Shown here: piece by piece, positions 1 to 11,639 of the stretch
Numbering within the stretch: the first letter of the stretch is position 1
How the letters are laid out: each line of letters begins with the position of its first letter
Assembly (NCBI RefSeq): GCF_019649055.1
Contig: NW_026570221.1
Span: forward strand, 3,596,001-3,660,000
Source: Paramacrobiotus metropolitanus
Lineage: Eukaryota; Tardigrada; Eutardigrada; Parachela; Macrobiotidae
DNA length: 64,000 bases
Direction: 5' to 3'
Position numbers and translations under genes: made by a program
The notes under the pieces: model-generated
Databases searched by the model: none
Told to the model about the DNA's origin: nothing
The model's input: only the letters and a program-made list of their open reading frames with translations

Positions 1-1779
1 ACGTGGACACCGGGTTCCGCATTGTCGGGTCTCCAGCAGGCCTTGACGCCGAAGATGCTGGAAAAGGCGCTGGACTCGCTGCAGCCCATCACGTACGGGC
101 CGGTACGGCACAATCCAGTTGCCTAAGTTCTCCATAGAGCAGAGCATCGACCTGGAGAGCACGCTGCAGGATCTGGGGATGCGGTCGGCTTTCACAACCA
201 CTGCCGACTTCTCCGGCATAACGTCGGTACCCATCTACATAGACAAGATTAAGCAAAAGGTGTACATTGGTAAGCATGATACCACCAATAAAGTTGGTCA
301 GCCTGTCGCCAGTAATACAACTGGGCAAACTTACAAACACAAAATCGACGCGCGACTTTACGCCGAAAGACATTTCACATAGAGACGGTTGGAGAGCTTG
401 CTTTGAGACATTTCACCTTTGCGACCTTTTCACACAGGACATCTGCTTGCAAACATTTTGTCATGAGACTTTTGTCGCTTTTTAAAATCAATTCGCGAGT
501 AAATTAATTCGACGCACTTTTCTCTTTTCACAGGTTTTTTTAATTTTCCAGGATTTTCCTTGTTTTTTCTTAGGTTGTCTTTAAGATTCTTAGCTCGTGT
601 AAGGTTTTCTTGCCTTTCTCACATTCTTAAGTTTTCTTAGGTTATTTTTTGGTGTTCATTTAAATTTGTAGTTTTTGTTGACTATTATTCTTTGAAGACA
701 AAATTAATCGTTGTAACAGCTAACAAGTAATATCGAATAGCGTATGAAAAATTCCTGGGATTTTCTGCTACGATGAATCGTACCGCTGCAAGTTCATTCT
801 TGCACGTGAATGCACCCTAGGACACAAATTCAGCACTAAAACTTTAGATCGATGTTTACAAGATACAGTGAAACTCTAACATACACCCTTATATGACATT
901 CACCCCATGATTATGTGCATGCGGCTAAGAAGCGGACTGTCCGGTAGTGTTGACTGTAACATCGGGGCAGTTCTCTGTGCAACGTTCACCACTGTAACGT
1001 ACATCTATCTTGGGAGTATTAACATTAAAACAGTGAATTTAACCTGGAGATGGCAGCGGCTACACCCCTCTGTGGCGTTCAGAAAGTCAGGAACGGAGGT
1101 TGTACGTAGTAGAGAAGCTTCATTTTATATCCATTAGGCATCAGGCGTTGATGTACCCGCGGTCTTCCGAGTGCCGCTGTGCAGAACGTAAGATTGGCGA
1201 AAGTATGACAGCCGGCATACCAATGGATCAGTTTCACCTTTAGGCTTTACATCACCCCACGTTTTGCGTACTTCGCCCATCACGTGCAGTGATGTAATGA
1301 CAACAGCTTGCATGTACATTTGAACAAAGGCTCGAACGGGCCATGTATTCCTGTGTTTGTCTCAGAACCAACTTCAACCGTCTCCCAAGCAGCTACTTGA
1401 CGTGCAGACTGACGATATTAAGGCTGACTTTAAGCCTACAAGAATACAGAGTAGATGTTGCACAATATACCGCTTCACTTATCGCCGTTATCGGCGTCTC
1501 GTTTTGTTTTTGTCATCATAAATGGTTCGTCCTTCGATTCATTATCTGGCACGCCCAAACACTTTCACTATCACAGATGTTTATTATGTTTATTTAGATG
1601 TCAACGAGAGAGGAACGGTCGCATCCGCAGCAACCGCGGAAAGATTTGTACTCTGTCGCGCGCCACGCGAGACCAGAGTCGAATTTGCCGCCGACCGACC
1701 CTTTATTTTCCTGCTGCGGCACGAGAGAACTGGCAACATCTTGTTTATCGGACACGTTGTTGATCCATCGGCGAAATGA
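1..1779 (+). CDS. Serpin (serine protease inhibitor), 3' part, with a one-base frame break
   Basis: The last two visible exons of a serpin that starts left of the window. Exon 1-269 encodes the region before the reactive loop (LPKF, ADFSGI). Its donor GTAAGC follows a phase-1 base at 269. Exon 1598-1779 restores the codon (VYI then DVNERG). It gives the hinge ERGTVASAATA, the serpin signature around FAADRPFIF and the C-terminus VVDPSAK. The small, alanine-rich hinge is typical of inhibitory serpins. Aligning TRVEF with antithrombin NRVTF puts Arg at P1 (LCR/APRE), which suggests a trypsin-like target; counting from the hinge gives Cys one residue earlier. Near 106-110 the frame shifts by one base: the upstream frame ends at TAA 124-126 and LPKF is read in another frame. 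That is either a disabling mutation or an assembly error. Family assignment is firm; functionality is uncertain. Confidence 0.85.
290..660. repeat. Degenerate GACATTTCG-type array plus TTCTTAGGTTT core (MULE-related piece)
   Basis: Lies in the serpin intron. From about 290 to 485 there are imperfect repeats about 15-20 bp apart, each containing a form of GACATTTCG or GACTTTTGTCG. From about 510 to 660 the sequence is T-rich with repeated CTTAGGTTTTCTT. The same two modules occur at 35395-36065, and the first module forms the ends of the element at 27447-29063. Only one orientation of the array is visible, so this looks like a truncated copy. The rest of the intron (660-1597) shows nothing else recognisable. 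Confidence 0.6.
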
Positions 1780-3501
1780 AGAAAATTTTACAGCTTGCAA
1801 TATGTTAACGATATTGCCGCAGTTTAAATTAGCTTAAATCACTTTAGGACGGGTAGTTTTTATGTTCCCTTAGTATTACAAACGTTACCTGTTCAGGTGA
1901 CCTTTTCAGTAATATTAATTTTGATGCTATGGGGCGCAGTAATTTCGTACACTTTTGTAAAATCCCGCGTAGATCACACTGCCTCGTTTCCTCGTTTGCA
2001 GTACAGTGTAAACTGTGGCTGCAGTTCACAAGTACTGTTCCCCATCACACGATCCTTCATATTATTGCCTGAATACATGTACGTGTTCTTCGAAGTATGG
2101 ATATTCCTACTTTAGCACTGGATGATACCTCGTATTACCTACAGTAGTGCAGTTATAGCACCAAACGCCTGTAGTACGAGTTAATGCACGCGTACTTTTT
2201 TTTTCACGCATGCTCGAACATTGTTTCCGTTGTTTAGTCTTAGTCAAATAAGTTGTCACAACTTATGCGCATGAACGCCGTTTGGGACGTCACGAGCAAA
2301 ATAAAATTCCGAAATGTTTACCACTTGCCAAACGCGTAACGGCAAATGTCAGTGGCAATTTTTACCCCAGAACGAAGGTTTCGTCATTTTCTTTAAATTT
2401 TAATGTTAATTTAAAAATTTGAAATATACATACATGACGCGATCGTGCTGTGCTGTTGTTATACCTCAACAATCGAATCATTAAAAAAAGTAGAAATACC
2501 TAAAACAATAAATAACAAAAAAGATAAAGAAAGAAAAAAAAATAAAAACGAATAACAAGAAAAATTCCAGAATTATAAGAATAAATTTTTTTTTAATACA
2601 AGTAATTATATTAATTATTTTTTTTTCTTTGTAAAATAAATAAAAGTTTTACTTTTAGTTTTATTTTCCAATAAAACTAAGTTTATTAGGAGAGGTTTTT
2701 TTATTCATAAGCATCTCTGAATATTTTTTTTAGTTTCCGGTTTTAATACAGAGTACAGTATGGAGGTCTTAAGTTTGCTTTAATTTTTTAACAATTTTTT
2801 CTCTTCATATTGCTGGTGCCTCTTCTATTTTGGCATTTGTCACGGTTCACACAATCTGCATCGCTGGATACTGGGAACTAGTCGAGAGAATAATTGCTAC
2901 ACCTTCTCCTATTTCACGTTCCAGCAACACGACATGCCACAAAGTGGTGTTCCGTTAGGCAACGCGGGACGAAAAAATTTCTATCTACGGTGGCATTGGT
3001 GGGTAGAACCGTAGAACTGTAGAAGTTATCAACTGGCCGTTTCACCGACACTGCCATGGTACGTGGAGGCGGTTGTTCAGATTAGTTCGTGGAAGATATG
3101 CCTTAATTGTCTTCGGGAGATTTTTTATGACTCAGTAACTTACGGCATCGTTGCAATATGGAAACATCTGATTGTGAGAGACTACAGTGTGGCTGTTTTT
3201 ATCCTGGTAAATCTGCTGTACTGCATCCTTTCTGCGTAGTACTTTGTCTACGCGCGAGAGCTCGTGCCCGTAATAAAAATTGTAGAGAATCAGCTACAGA
3301 ATCAGCTACGCGCGATAGGTTTGTTGTTTTTTAACACTGATCGTCGGCAGTAACGAACCACAATCTGACATAAATGCAGCAGCAATACGGATAACAATTC
3401 TAAAATCTCAGTATGAGGTCAAAGAACGCGAAACGTGAATTCTTTGAAAGATGATTACCGTCTTACTACGGGCATTCTGTTCCTGAGCTTTTGTGGGTTG
3501 T
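1780..3501. other. Intergenic, AT-rich, no gene seen
   Basis: Sequence downstream of the first serpin. A possible polyadenylation hexamer AATAAA lies near 2299, about 520 bp past the serpin stop. The stretch 2390-2720 is strongly A/T-rich with poly-A and poly-T runs. No open frame resembles a known protein. Confidence 0.6.
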
Positions 3502-3756
3502 TTAAGGAAAATGGCCCGGTACAAATCATCCAAAATGGCATACATAACTCTATTTAAACTTTTTGCCTATTTTAGCAAGCCATATCTCGGCAACCGGATG
3601 TTGCGTGCGGAAACGGTTCTCAGAACAATGTATACAAATCATTTAGCTTTAGAATGACATAAAATATTACGAAAAAAAGATTCGGAGTGCGCGAAAGCGA
3701 AAAATTTAGTGTATGTATCCCATTTCTGACACCAAGTACCGGGCCATTTCCCTTAA
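3502..3756. mobile_element. Foldback element with TTAA ends (short copy)
   Basis: Begins TTAAGGAAAATGGCCCGG and ends GGGCCATTTCCCTTAA. The inner sequence (GGCAACCGGATGTTGCG, TATACAAATCATTTAGC, GATTCGGAGTGCGCGAAAGC) recurs in the copies near 48.0, 52.8, 55.3, 58.1 and 62.1 kb. This copy keeps both ends and mainly one arm, so much of the palindrome has been lost. It encodes no protein. TTAA at both ends may be a piggyBac-type target duplication or part of the terminal repeat; the class is an inference. Confidence 0.75.
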
Positions 3757-6205
3757 TGCTGTAAAGCAGTAGTACCACCGCACTTTAAATACGTTCTGCA
3801 AGATACAGAGCCGGAAGTTCTGTAACATTTTGTTACCACCCCCTTACCGCTGATTGGACGCCTGAGTTAAAGTGTTCTGCATCTAAAAGGAACTCTCCTG
3901 GCTCCGTTATGATACAGAACTCGCATTTTTTACCACAAGTCAAAATAATAATTTGTTGTAAAGTTGCGAAGTTTTGATTTTCTAACTGTACGTTGAAACT
4001 TGAGTTTTGAGTTTACTTCTGAGTATACCATAGAGTTTTGAATTGATCTGCATACTCTACTTGAAAAGATAAGAATTTTTCGTGATTGAAAGAACCGGCG
4101 CGCGATATTAATTTTTAGTGTTGAAACCTGGAGCAAAATACATTTCCCACGATTTTTATTAACGGCATTACTAGCATTAGTCACCATGATTTCATTTTTT
4201 TTGGATGCGTCATACTTCTTAGTACCTTAAATCACGTACACTGGCGTGATTCAAATATTACATAACGCGATTTTTCTAGATTTTCGACCATCCCCACCCC
4301 TTGTAACGCCGCATAACAAAATTTTCAACCCCCCAGCTGCATACGTAACAAAGAGTCCGACCAACCCCTATAAAAATGTAATTAAAATACGAGTATATTA
4401 ATTTTTTTAGCTTTTTATGGGGTGTCGGCCCGCACGTAACAAAAATTTTTGGACCCCCTACCCCATGTAACAATGAGTAACAATTTTGTTACACCACCCC
4501 CCACCCATAGCCGTTACGTAATACTCGAGCGCTGCCCACCAGCAAATAATTAAAATGTTGTGCTAACTTAAATGGTTGGATAACCTCTTGTACAAAGGAC
4601 ATTCCAAAAGTTTCTTTCCCTGTTTTGCCTGCGTGCCATTTCAAGTGCAATATGCAAACGATATATTTTTTATTACGTAGCATGTTCTCTGAGTTATCGA
4701 AGAAACAAAACTTTTAACTGTCGATGAAGAACTGCGCAGGTGAAAAAATTCTGGCAGCCTAACCACTGTCCTTCCAAAAATTCAGCGGTAATGTGATTCT
4801 TTAGTTATATCGACAACAGCCGGTAAACATAACAACATGCCTGCGCTGATTTACACTAATAAAAATGATCGAATTTAAACATTAAAAAAGCATCCAAAAC
4901 GTTATAGCCACTCGTCGCCTTCGGACGTGCAGGCAGTGTACCAAAAACAGCTGCAGCATTTCCACGGATTACAGCTAAACTGAATCGTTGTCTTAAAAAG
5001 GCGGTAGATCGAGGTGAAGGCTCACTATGTCCTTGTTATTATCATGATCATGAATCGTTTCCAAACTCTCACAAATTAAAATAATAAATTTGTTTTTACA
5101 CACATCCGTTTTTTTTTTGGTTTTCCGCTTTCCTGCTATTCCGAACTTCCAATTCTTTTCCACAATAAAGACTGTATCCTTGACCCACCCCAGCACATAC
5201 TGGCGATGATTTAATTTATCGCTAGTCTATTTGCAACAAATTGTTTTCCGGATTTTTTATTGTTTTTGCCGTTTGAAAACTGGCAAGATTCGTGTTTTGA
5301 CAACTGGTCACTAACACTTCCGATTTTCTTCTAAAAGCAGAAAGGGCCGAATCTTTTCGATCTTGATTTACACTGCAAGAGGGAAGACTTCTGAACAGAA
5401 AAACGTTTTGAGCTTCTTGAAGTTCGAACGGGGAGAACGTCAAAAATGTTACAATGTTGCGAGAAACCCAGAAAATAGGCTGTCAGACACCGCTGAAAGT
5501 CTTTTTGGCGAATTTTGCCCATCCTCTTTGAACAGGGCCTAGTTTAAATTTTTTAATAATTAGTTAGTAAGTGGCATTGGTAAAAAGATGGGTAGGGCTA
5601 ACTGAGTTTGTGGGGGAAGATAAAAAATAGGGAAAGAAGCTTTTTGAATCGCCTTTGTATGTACTTTTTTGTTATTTTGCTGTGGTAATAATTAAATTCC
5701 AGCGTGGATCTGGGACATTGCATAATAATTTTGACATAAATTATCAGCGTTCATTAATATCCGAATTAAGAAAAAAAACAGCGGTCAAAACTTCTGAAAT
5801 GTTCCTCATATTGCGCTGTTTTTGATGCTACAAGGAAACCATTCGTGAAGGGGTGACACTTATTGCAACAGATATTTATTAGAAATTTTACTTTCGCTCG
5901 TAGCATTAAAAACAGCGAAAGTAAAAAGTGTAAACTTTGTTAATTTCGTAACTTAACAAATTAACAAAGTAAATTAACAAAGTACAAAATTCGTAAATTA
6001 ACAAAGTTAACAATTTTTACTTTCGTAACTGCTACAGCGCCTCTTAGTCCGCCTGACTGCAGCTTGTGTTCAGCAGCCGACGAAATCGCATAACTTAATC
6101 GAATTTCGGCACTCTCTGTCAACCTATTAACAAGGAAGCGAAGTAATAATGGTTTCCCGGTAAAACTTCTACTTGCGGCAGTATCGTGATCGTTACCACT
6201 ACCAA
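3757..6205. other. Intergenic, no gene seen; short repeat tract near 5870-6030
   Basis: No coding region is recognised. Short open frames here are unlike any family. Near 5890-6025 there is a cluster of short direct and inverted copies of TTACTTTCG, CGAAAGTAAA and AATTAACAAAGT. The stretch 4276-4525 is a separate repeat. Confidence 0.5.
4276..4525. repeat. Degenerate CCCC/GTAACAAAATTTT repeat
   Basis: Four or five imperfect units, each containing a C-rich run followed by a form of GTAACAAAATTTT (for example near 4295-4325, 4340-4375, 4425-4455 and 4465-4495). The unit length varies around 60 bp. Open frames crossing it simply follow the repeat and are not taken as genes. I do not recognise the family. 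Confidence 0.55.
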
Positions 6206-7740
6206 TACCAGTACCATGACATGGTACCACAACCAGTACCACTACCAGTAACAGAACCATTCTCGCTACCACTATACAGTAACAGTTATGGGAGAGTTTA
6301 ACCCGTTTAGGGTAACTAAGACATAGTTTCCCTGTACCGACCGTAATAGTCGAAACACAAGAAGTCGTTGCGCCCTCAAGAGACACCAATGGAACCAATG
6401 GAACCAATGGAACTCTATTGGAACCCGTTGGAACTGTTGGAACTACTATCTGTACATGTCTTATTGCGCCCTTGTGTGGTACCAATGGAACCAATGGAAC
6501 TCTATTGGAACCCGTTGTAACTGTTGGAACTACTATCTGTACATGTCTTATTGCGCCCTTGTGTGGTACCAATGGAACCAATGGAACTCTATTGGAACCC
6601 GTTGGAACTGTTGGAACTACTATCTGTACATGTCGTAGTGCGCCCTTGTGTGGTACCAATGGAACCAATGGAACTCTATTGGAACTCTATTGGAACCCCT
6701 TGGAACTGTTGGAACTACTATCTGTACATGTCTTATTGCGCCCTTGTGTGGTACCAATGGAACCTATGGAACTCTACTGGAACCCGTTGGAACTGTTGGA
6801 ACTGCTATCTGTACATGTCTTATTGCGCCCTTGTGTGGTACCAATGGAACCTATGGAACCCTACTGGAACCCGTTGGAACTGTTCAAACTACTACCTGTA
6901 CATGTCTTAGTGCGCCCTTGTGTGGTACCAATGAAACCTATGGAACTCTACTGGAACCCGTTGGAACTGTTGGAACTGCTATCTGTACATGTCTTATTGC
7001 GCCCTTGTGTGGTACCAATGGAACCTATGGAACTCTACTGGAACCCGTTGGAACTGTTCAAACTACTACCTGTACATGTCTTATTGCGCCCTTGTGTGGT
7101 ACCAATGGAACCTATGGAACTCTACTGGAACCCTCTGGAGCCATTGGAACATCGTCTCGTCGTCGTCATCGTCTGTACACCGTCTCATTGCGATGTTACA
7201 GATATGTGATACCAATGGAACCTATGGAACTCCTATGGAACTGTTGGCACTGCTGTAAATTGTCTCATTGCGCCTTTATCTGATTCCAGTGGAACTTATG
7301 GAACTCCAATGGAACTCGCTGGAACCGAAGGAAACATTGTTAATACGTTCCAATGGGTTCCAATAGAGTTCCATGGATTCCATGCATCACGTAAAGGGCG
7401 CAATGAGAAATGTACAGTCGTTCCGACAGTTCCAGTGGGTTCCAACAGAGTTCCATACGTTCCATTGGTATCATGAGGGGACGTAACATTAACTTCTGTT
7501 GCGGTTTCATCGGATACTAGCGTAGATATTTAGTCGGATTGGATGGAACTGGTGGAACTTATGGAACCAGTGGAACGTATGGAACCGATGTAGATTGTGG
7601 AACCAGTGGAACTTGTGGAACCATTGGAACTCTAGAGGAACCGCCTTCTTACCCTAAACGGGTTAATCTATGCCATAACATGCTACCACTACCAGTACCC
7701 CTACCAGTTCCAGTAACAATAAGTAGCACTACAAATACCC
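6206..7740. repeat. Compound minisatellite (87-bp unit) bracketed by inverted ends
   Basis: From about 6385 to 7130 there are eight near-identical units of 87 bp, built from sub-repeats of the type TGGAACCAATGGAACTC plus a spacer TTATTGCGCCCTTGTGTGG. The spacer recurs at about 6461, 6548, 6635, 6733, 6820, 6907, 6994 and 7081, so the spacing is 87 bp except for one 98-bp unit with an extra 11-bp sub-repeat. Reverse-complement units follow at 7345-7460 and direct ones again at 7540-7640. Inverted copies of TAACCCGTTTAGGGTAA lie at about 6299-6316 and 7650-7668, and CCAGTACC-rich stretches lie outside them. Because 87 is divisible by three, all three plus frames stay open over hundreds of bases; I do not read them as proteins. 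Confidence 0.85.
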
Positions 7741-8860
7741 AGTTAGTGCTTCGGGTGTAGGGTTGTTTCTGGTTTTTTTTTATTGTAAGGAGCAGCAGGA
7801 TTCTATCAACCGTATTTTGTCAGTACACAGAATAACGGAAACTCCGCACGAATACCTAATTCACATGAAATCCACCTGTTGGGATGTTGAAAGAGGATTT
7901 CTGACCAGCGCTTTAAAAGCTAATCTGTTTTAATCTTGTTTCTGCAAGGGCGATGTGCTAGCTACAATATAACGTTAAAGTGGCATTTTTTATTTCAACC
8001 TGTCACGCAGCGAAAATTTTTAACAAAAACTACTCATAAAATCAAATAAAGATTCGGCAATTCTCGAAGAAGTCACGAAGTGCGTACGCTGCATAACTCG
8101 CCCAGCGCAGGCAGCATGTCCACAACCGCTTTACTTTAAAAACAGGAGGTATTCCTGTAAACAAAACAGTTGAAAATACCTAAAACATCCATACGTGAAA
8201 GAAATGGCACGAGATAATGAGTTTTGAAACCTGGGACACGAAAAATTTCCACACGATTTTAATTGTCAAATAAATAAAATAAGCGCAGCTTAATTTTTTC
8301 AAAAATGTTTTCTTGGATTTGGAAGCTAACAAAATTCTCTATCGAACGAGTCTAAATACTTAACGGTGCGGCAGACGGCCCGCGAGAAACAAACCAAAAC
8401 GGCAGACCGACATTTTGTTCGGCCACCTGGTAGTTTTACTGTTGTTGATCTGAATTCTGACGAAGATTTCTTGAAAATGCATCTTAATTTTGCTTATCGA
8501 TCTAGCAAAAGATTGCTCAGGTTAATTTGTTTCGTTAATTTTGGCCGTATTTTAAAATAGTTCATTTTGCTCTTGAATTTTGTTTTGATAACCTGTAAGT
8601 ACAGAGTAGTTGTCACGCCACAGCGGCATGGATGTTTTCTACGTAGTTCATGTGTGTATTGTACTGTACTTGTGTACGCTAGTTTAAAGTGCATGCTGAG
8701 CGGCATGCTGTGTCATGCGCGTTCGCTGTACTTAGCCCAATATCTGATGGGCGCGTTAATGTTCCCACAGATCCAGTGGATGATAACTAGCGTAAAAATA
8801 GTGTCTTTCAAACATTTACTTACAGTAAATACCAGTAATAGTAAATATGTAGTATAAAGT
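7741..8860. other. Intergenic, no gene seen
   Basis: Mixed, mostly AT-rich sequence. Open frames are 60-100 codons at most, and none shows a recognisable domain. Confidence 0.5.
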
Positions 8861-8867
8861 ATGTATG

Positions 8868-8907
<40 letters not shown>
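8861..8907. repeat. (TA)n microsatellite
   Basis: About 45 bases of nearly pure alternating TA, directly next to the 3' end of the LINE fragment that follows. A second TA-rich tract (9725-9800) borders the other end of that fragment. Confidence 0.95.
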
Positions 8908-8908
<1 letters not shown>

Positions 8909-9724
8909 ACTTCAACTTTTTATTGGTCAAATCAAAATCGCAATGCATAAGCAAGAAAAGGAACACATTAGACTATAACAGAAAAATTTCGTTTAGTTTA
9001 TCTAGCCCTTCCATCGTGCCCAGCACTGAAGCCGCATTTCCCCGCTGAATTTCGATGGACAAACGCTGTCGCAGAAATTCGTGCGAGCGTGCTTCCCCGG
9101 TGTGCTGCTGCAGTCTTTTTCCCAGCTCTTTGATGATGGCGATCGCCGAAGGTCCCCACGGGCCTAGTGTTTCGAAAGCGATCGGGACGAATAGGTAGCG
9201 GCCGGTCAGATACAAATATAGCCCTGCTTTCTTTCCTTCTGCCTGGGCAGCGGCCGCTCCCGCTGTGGTGGAAGTGGCTTTAAGATGCGATAGCGCAACC
9301 GTGTCTACACATGTCACGTCCCATGCAAGACACAATCCGCGCTTCCAGGCGAATGTCGTGCAGCCATCCGGGCGGCGTTCGTTTGTGTGAGATGTGCCGC
9401 GCGGCTCTAGTTTTGCAGGCACACCAGCGGATACAAAGGCCCTACAAATGATGCTGTTTAACCCGCCGTGGCGCGGATGCCGTCCGGCGGAGAAAACACA
9501 CGATAACCCGTGGTGCCCGTAACCACCAACGGGTTTGTGGCATTTGACGCAGTCGTGCGGTTCACAGATCGTGGCGCCGAGTCGGAGGCCGATGCTGATC
9601 TTCAGTTCGTCGTCCCCCAGTAGATTGCCGATGTGAGCGGACGGCAAGGCGTTCAACCAAATTCCGGCTTCTGGTCTAGACTGGGCAAGCAGGCGCGCAG
9701 TGTTGATTTCGTCTCCTTGAAATA
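8908..9724 (-). mobile_element. R2-like LINE, 5'-truncated copy: zinc knuckle and restriction-like endonuclease region
   Basis: A minus-strand frame (8973-9770; the last part is microsatellite) encodes the C-terminal third of a LINE protein. In order: a thumb-side segment (AGIWLNALPS, ISIGLRLGA), a CCHC-type knuckle (CVKC followed by GHHGLSC), then RPDG and WDVTCVDT. The last two have the PD...D spacing of the endonuclease of R2-type elements. The end is FETLGPWG, FLRQRLSIEIQRGNAAS and a stop at 8973. The frame is intact over this length but lacks the reverse transcriptase. It matches the longer element at 24.4-27.2 kb. TA repeats border both ends. Confidence 0.85.
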
Positions 9725-9800
9725 CCTTATATATATATATATTAACGTATATATGTATATATATGTACATATGTAATATGTATATATATATAAAGTATAT
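9725..9800. repeat. TA/TG-rich microsatellite
   Basis: Alternating TATATA, TATATGTATATA and TACATATG tract bordering the truncated 5' end of the LINE fragment. Together with 8861-8907 it suggests the LINE copy sits inside a former TA repeat. Confidence 0.9.
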
Positions 9801-10739
9801 ATGTAGTGACAGTAAATACTAGACCTTGCTTAGTAAGTAGGCTGCTTCTGTGCTTTACTGATTAAGTAAAAACTTAGTAAGCCACAAAACAGAAAAATAG
9901 TAAGTGAAAGTAAAAGTAGCCGCATCGTGAAAAGTAAATAGTAAGTAAAGTAAGAAGTGCAGATTGGAAAAAGGAAATTATTAATTAAAGAATTTACTAT
10001 TAGCCGCAACAAAATATAACGCGGCTGGCAGTACCAACACTCGGCTACGATCTTTCACTCAAAGTAAATAACTTTGCACAAACAAAATGGTTTTGACGAA
10101 ATAAATTCTCTATGCAGACTATAATTGAAGAATAAAATCTTTCGTGTACAGTAAAAACGGTATTAGAAGTACTGAATTTTGTATTTACCGGTTTGCGAAA
10201 CAAAAATTGCGTTTTAAAGAATATGTTGCGTACTGCGTTTTAAAGAATATGTTTTTCATGTTTAACACACGAATAGTCTTTTACTGTCACAAAGTAATTG
10301 TAAAAATTTTCACAATTTTCGACAACTTTAAAGTTGTCGAAATCTGCCATTGAATTCCTGAGTTGTTTCTTGGATTATTGTATCCTCGAATGAACTTGTT
10401 CACTGAAATGACAACAAAAATGTACTGCGTAGTCTGTAACCGAAAATAAGTATCCAAATAATTCCCATAATGTTTTTTTAACTTTTCAAATAATTTCCAC
10501 AAATAATTTTCATTTTCCCGAACCATGTTGAAATTGGTTTACAAAGCAATTTTGGGATATGATTTGCGTTGTGAAAGGTTGTGAACGGAGTGGTAGACCT
10601 AAAACCATAAGCGGCTAAAATTGTAACCAGCTCACTTGTTACGAGTACTTTGTAACTGATCCAGTAGATAAGGCAGCACCAATGTTAGGGCCAGTTCCTC
10701 GGCTGGGCCATTTTCCGTTCTGCGGACTGGTAATGCGTA
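9801..10739. other. Intergenic, no gene seen
   Basis: AT-rich. No conserved reading frame is recognised. A GC-richer stretch at 10680-10740 directly precedes the decayed Ig copy and may be its upstream part, but I could not align it. Confidence 0.45.
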
Positions 10740-11165
10740 ACAGTTGTTTATGTCTTATGGAACACACACACACTCTCAAGTTCCATATGCGAAGACCGCC
10801 AGGAATGTATCATGTGTTCACTGGGGCAATACTATCTATCAACAAACGCTACCGAGCCGGCAGACGCCCAAGCAGTGTGTGGTCAATGACGAGTGGGGGC
10901 CGGCAGACCGGGTTGCCTGGGAGGACCGAACGCAATCCAACATCCTCATTATTGTCATATTAAACGTGACTATACGAACCGGCGGCCCACTTCAATGCGT
11001 TATCGAGTCCCACATGGCACCTCCTCGCATCCTGCAGCAGTTCCTGCTGTTGCCGTTAGTCACGACGTTTTCGCGCGGCCATATGATCGCTACGTGACCG
11101 CGACCGCGGTCACAAAGCGATCTTATGGCCGCGCGAAAACTTCGCGTGATGCAGCGTTCAACTAA
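10740..11165 (+). pseudogene. Decayed Ig-domain gene copy
   Basis: The plus-strand translation matches the first Ig domain of the 14.1 and 36.2 kb genes: RNVSCVHWGN for RHVSWVHQNW, NVTIRTGGPLQCVIE for NVTMRSGGLLQCVID, and ILQQFLLLPLVT for ILQRFLILPLIT. After LPLVT the homology (VFARPYDRYVTAT, compared with VFAAVDKTYVTAM) continues in another frame, so there is a frameshift. It then ends inside a hairpin at 11068-11139. No first exon with a signal peptide was found. I infer a dead, partial copy of the family. Confidence 0.65.
11068..11139. repeat. 24-bp inverted repeat hairpin (quasi-palindrome)
   Basis: Arm 11068-11091 (starts TTTTCGCGCGGCCATATG) matches the reverse complement of 11116-11139 at 23 of 24 positions. 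The spacer itself contains an inner inverted pair, TGACCGCG with CGCGGTCA. The left arm is part of the Ig-like reading frame and the right arm is its inverted copy. Confidence 0.9.
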
Positions 11166-11214
11166 CCGGCACCTAGCCACTCTCTTTCCCTCTCTCTGGC
11201 TCATTAATCATCCA

Positions 11215-11425
11215 TATAGCCTGGCTACGCACGGCCCGTGGGGAAAGTCATCTATCAGCGTAGTAAAAGAAATTGGCAAGCGTCTTAACAGAAAATACGG
11301 GCGAACCTCGTTCTCATGAGTTTTTTTCGTCAACGCTGGTCTTTGGAGATCCAACGGGGCAACGCCGCTTCCGTACTCGGAACCATGGAAGGGATAGCAG
11401 CGTCAAGCGAATTCTTTTTGTTGTG
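11215..11425 (+). mobile_element. R2-like LINE, C-terminal fragment
   Basis: The plus-strand translation gives HGPWGKSSISVVKEIGKRL, then in shifted frames TGEPRSHEF and the tail homologous to SIEIQRGNAASVLGTMEG. This is the last ~70 residues of the LINE protein seen at 9.0 kb. It has frameshifts and lies directly after the decayed Ig copy. Confidence 0.75.
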
Positions 11426-11569
11426 ATAAGGACTGTTTTGGATTTGTATCCACACTGGTGAAACAAACTCACCACTGAATTTACGAATGCTCCCTTGGAT
11501 AGCTTTGCCGCTGTCTTTCTCGTAATAACTAATCTTATACATATTAGCAAGCGAGAAACGATGCCGGCT

Positions 11570-11635
11570 TGCCGCGAATTCCAACATGCTGGTCAGTTAG
11601 TGGGACTGCTGATCAGCATGTTGGAAATCGCGGCA
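11570..11635. repeat. 22-bp inverted repeat hairpin
   Basis: Arm 11570-11591 (TGCCGCGAATTCCAACATGC...) and arm 11614-11635 are reverse complements with one mismatch, separated by 22 bases. Confidence 0.9.
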
Positions 11636-11639
11636 GGAT

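Noticed and set aside
5961-6668. Minus frame of 235 codons
   Set aside because: It reads through the antisense of the same minisatellite and then AT-rich sequence.
6418-7283. Long plus frames of 263 and 211 codons (GTNGTNGTLLEPVG type) as repeat proteins
   Set aside because: They arise because the 87-bp repeat is divisible by three. All three frames are open, and no frame shows synonymous bias or a plausible start context.
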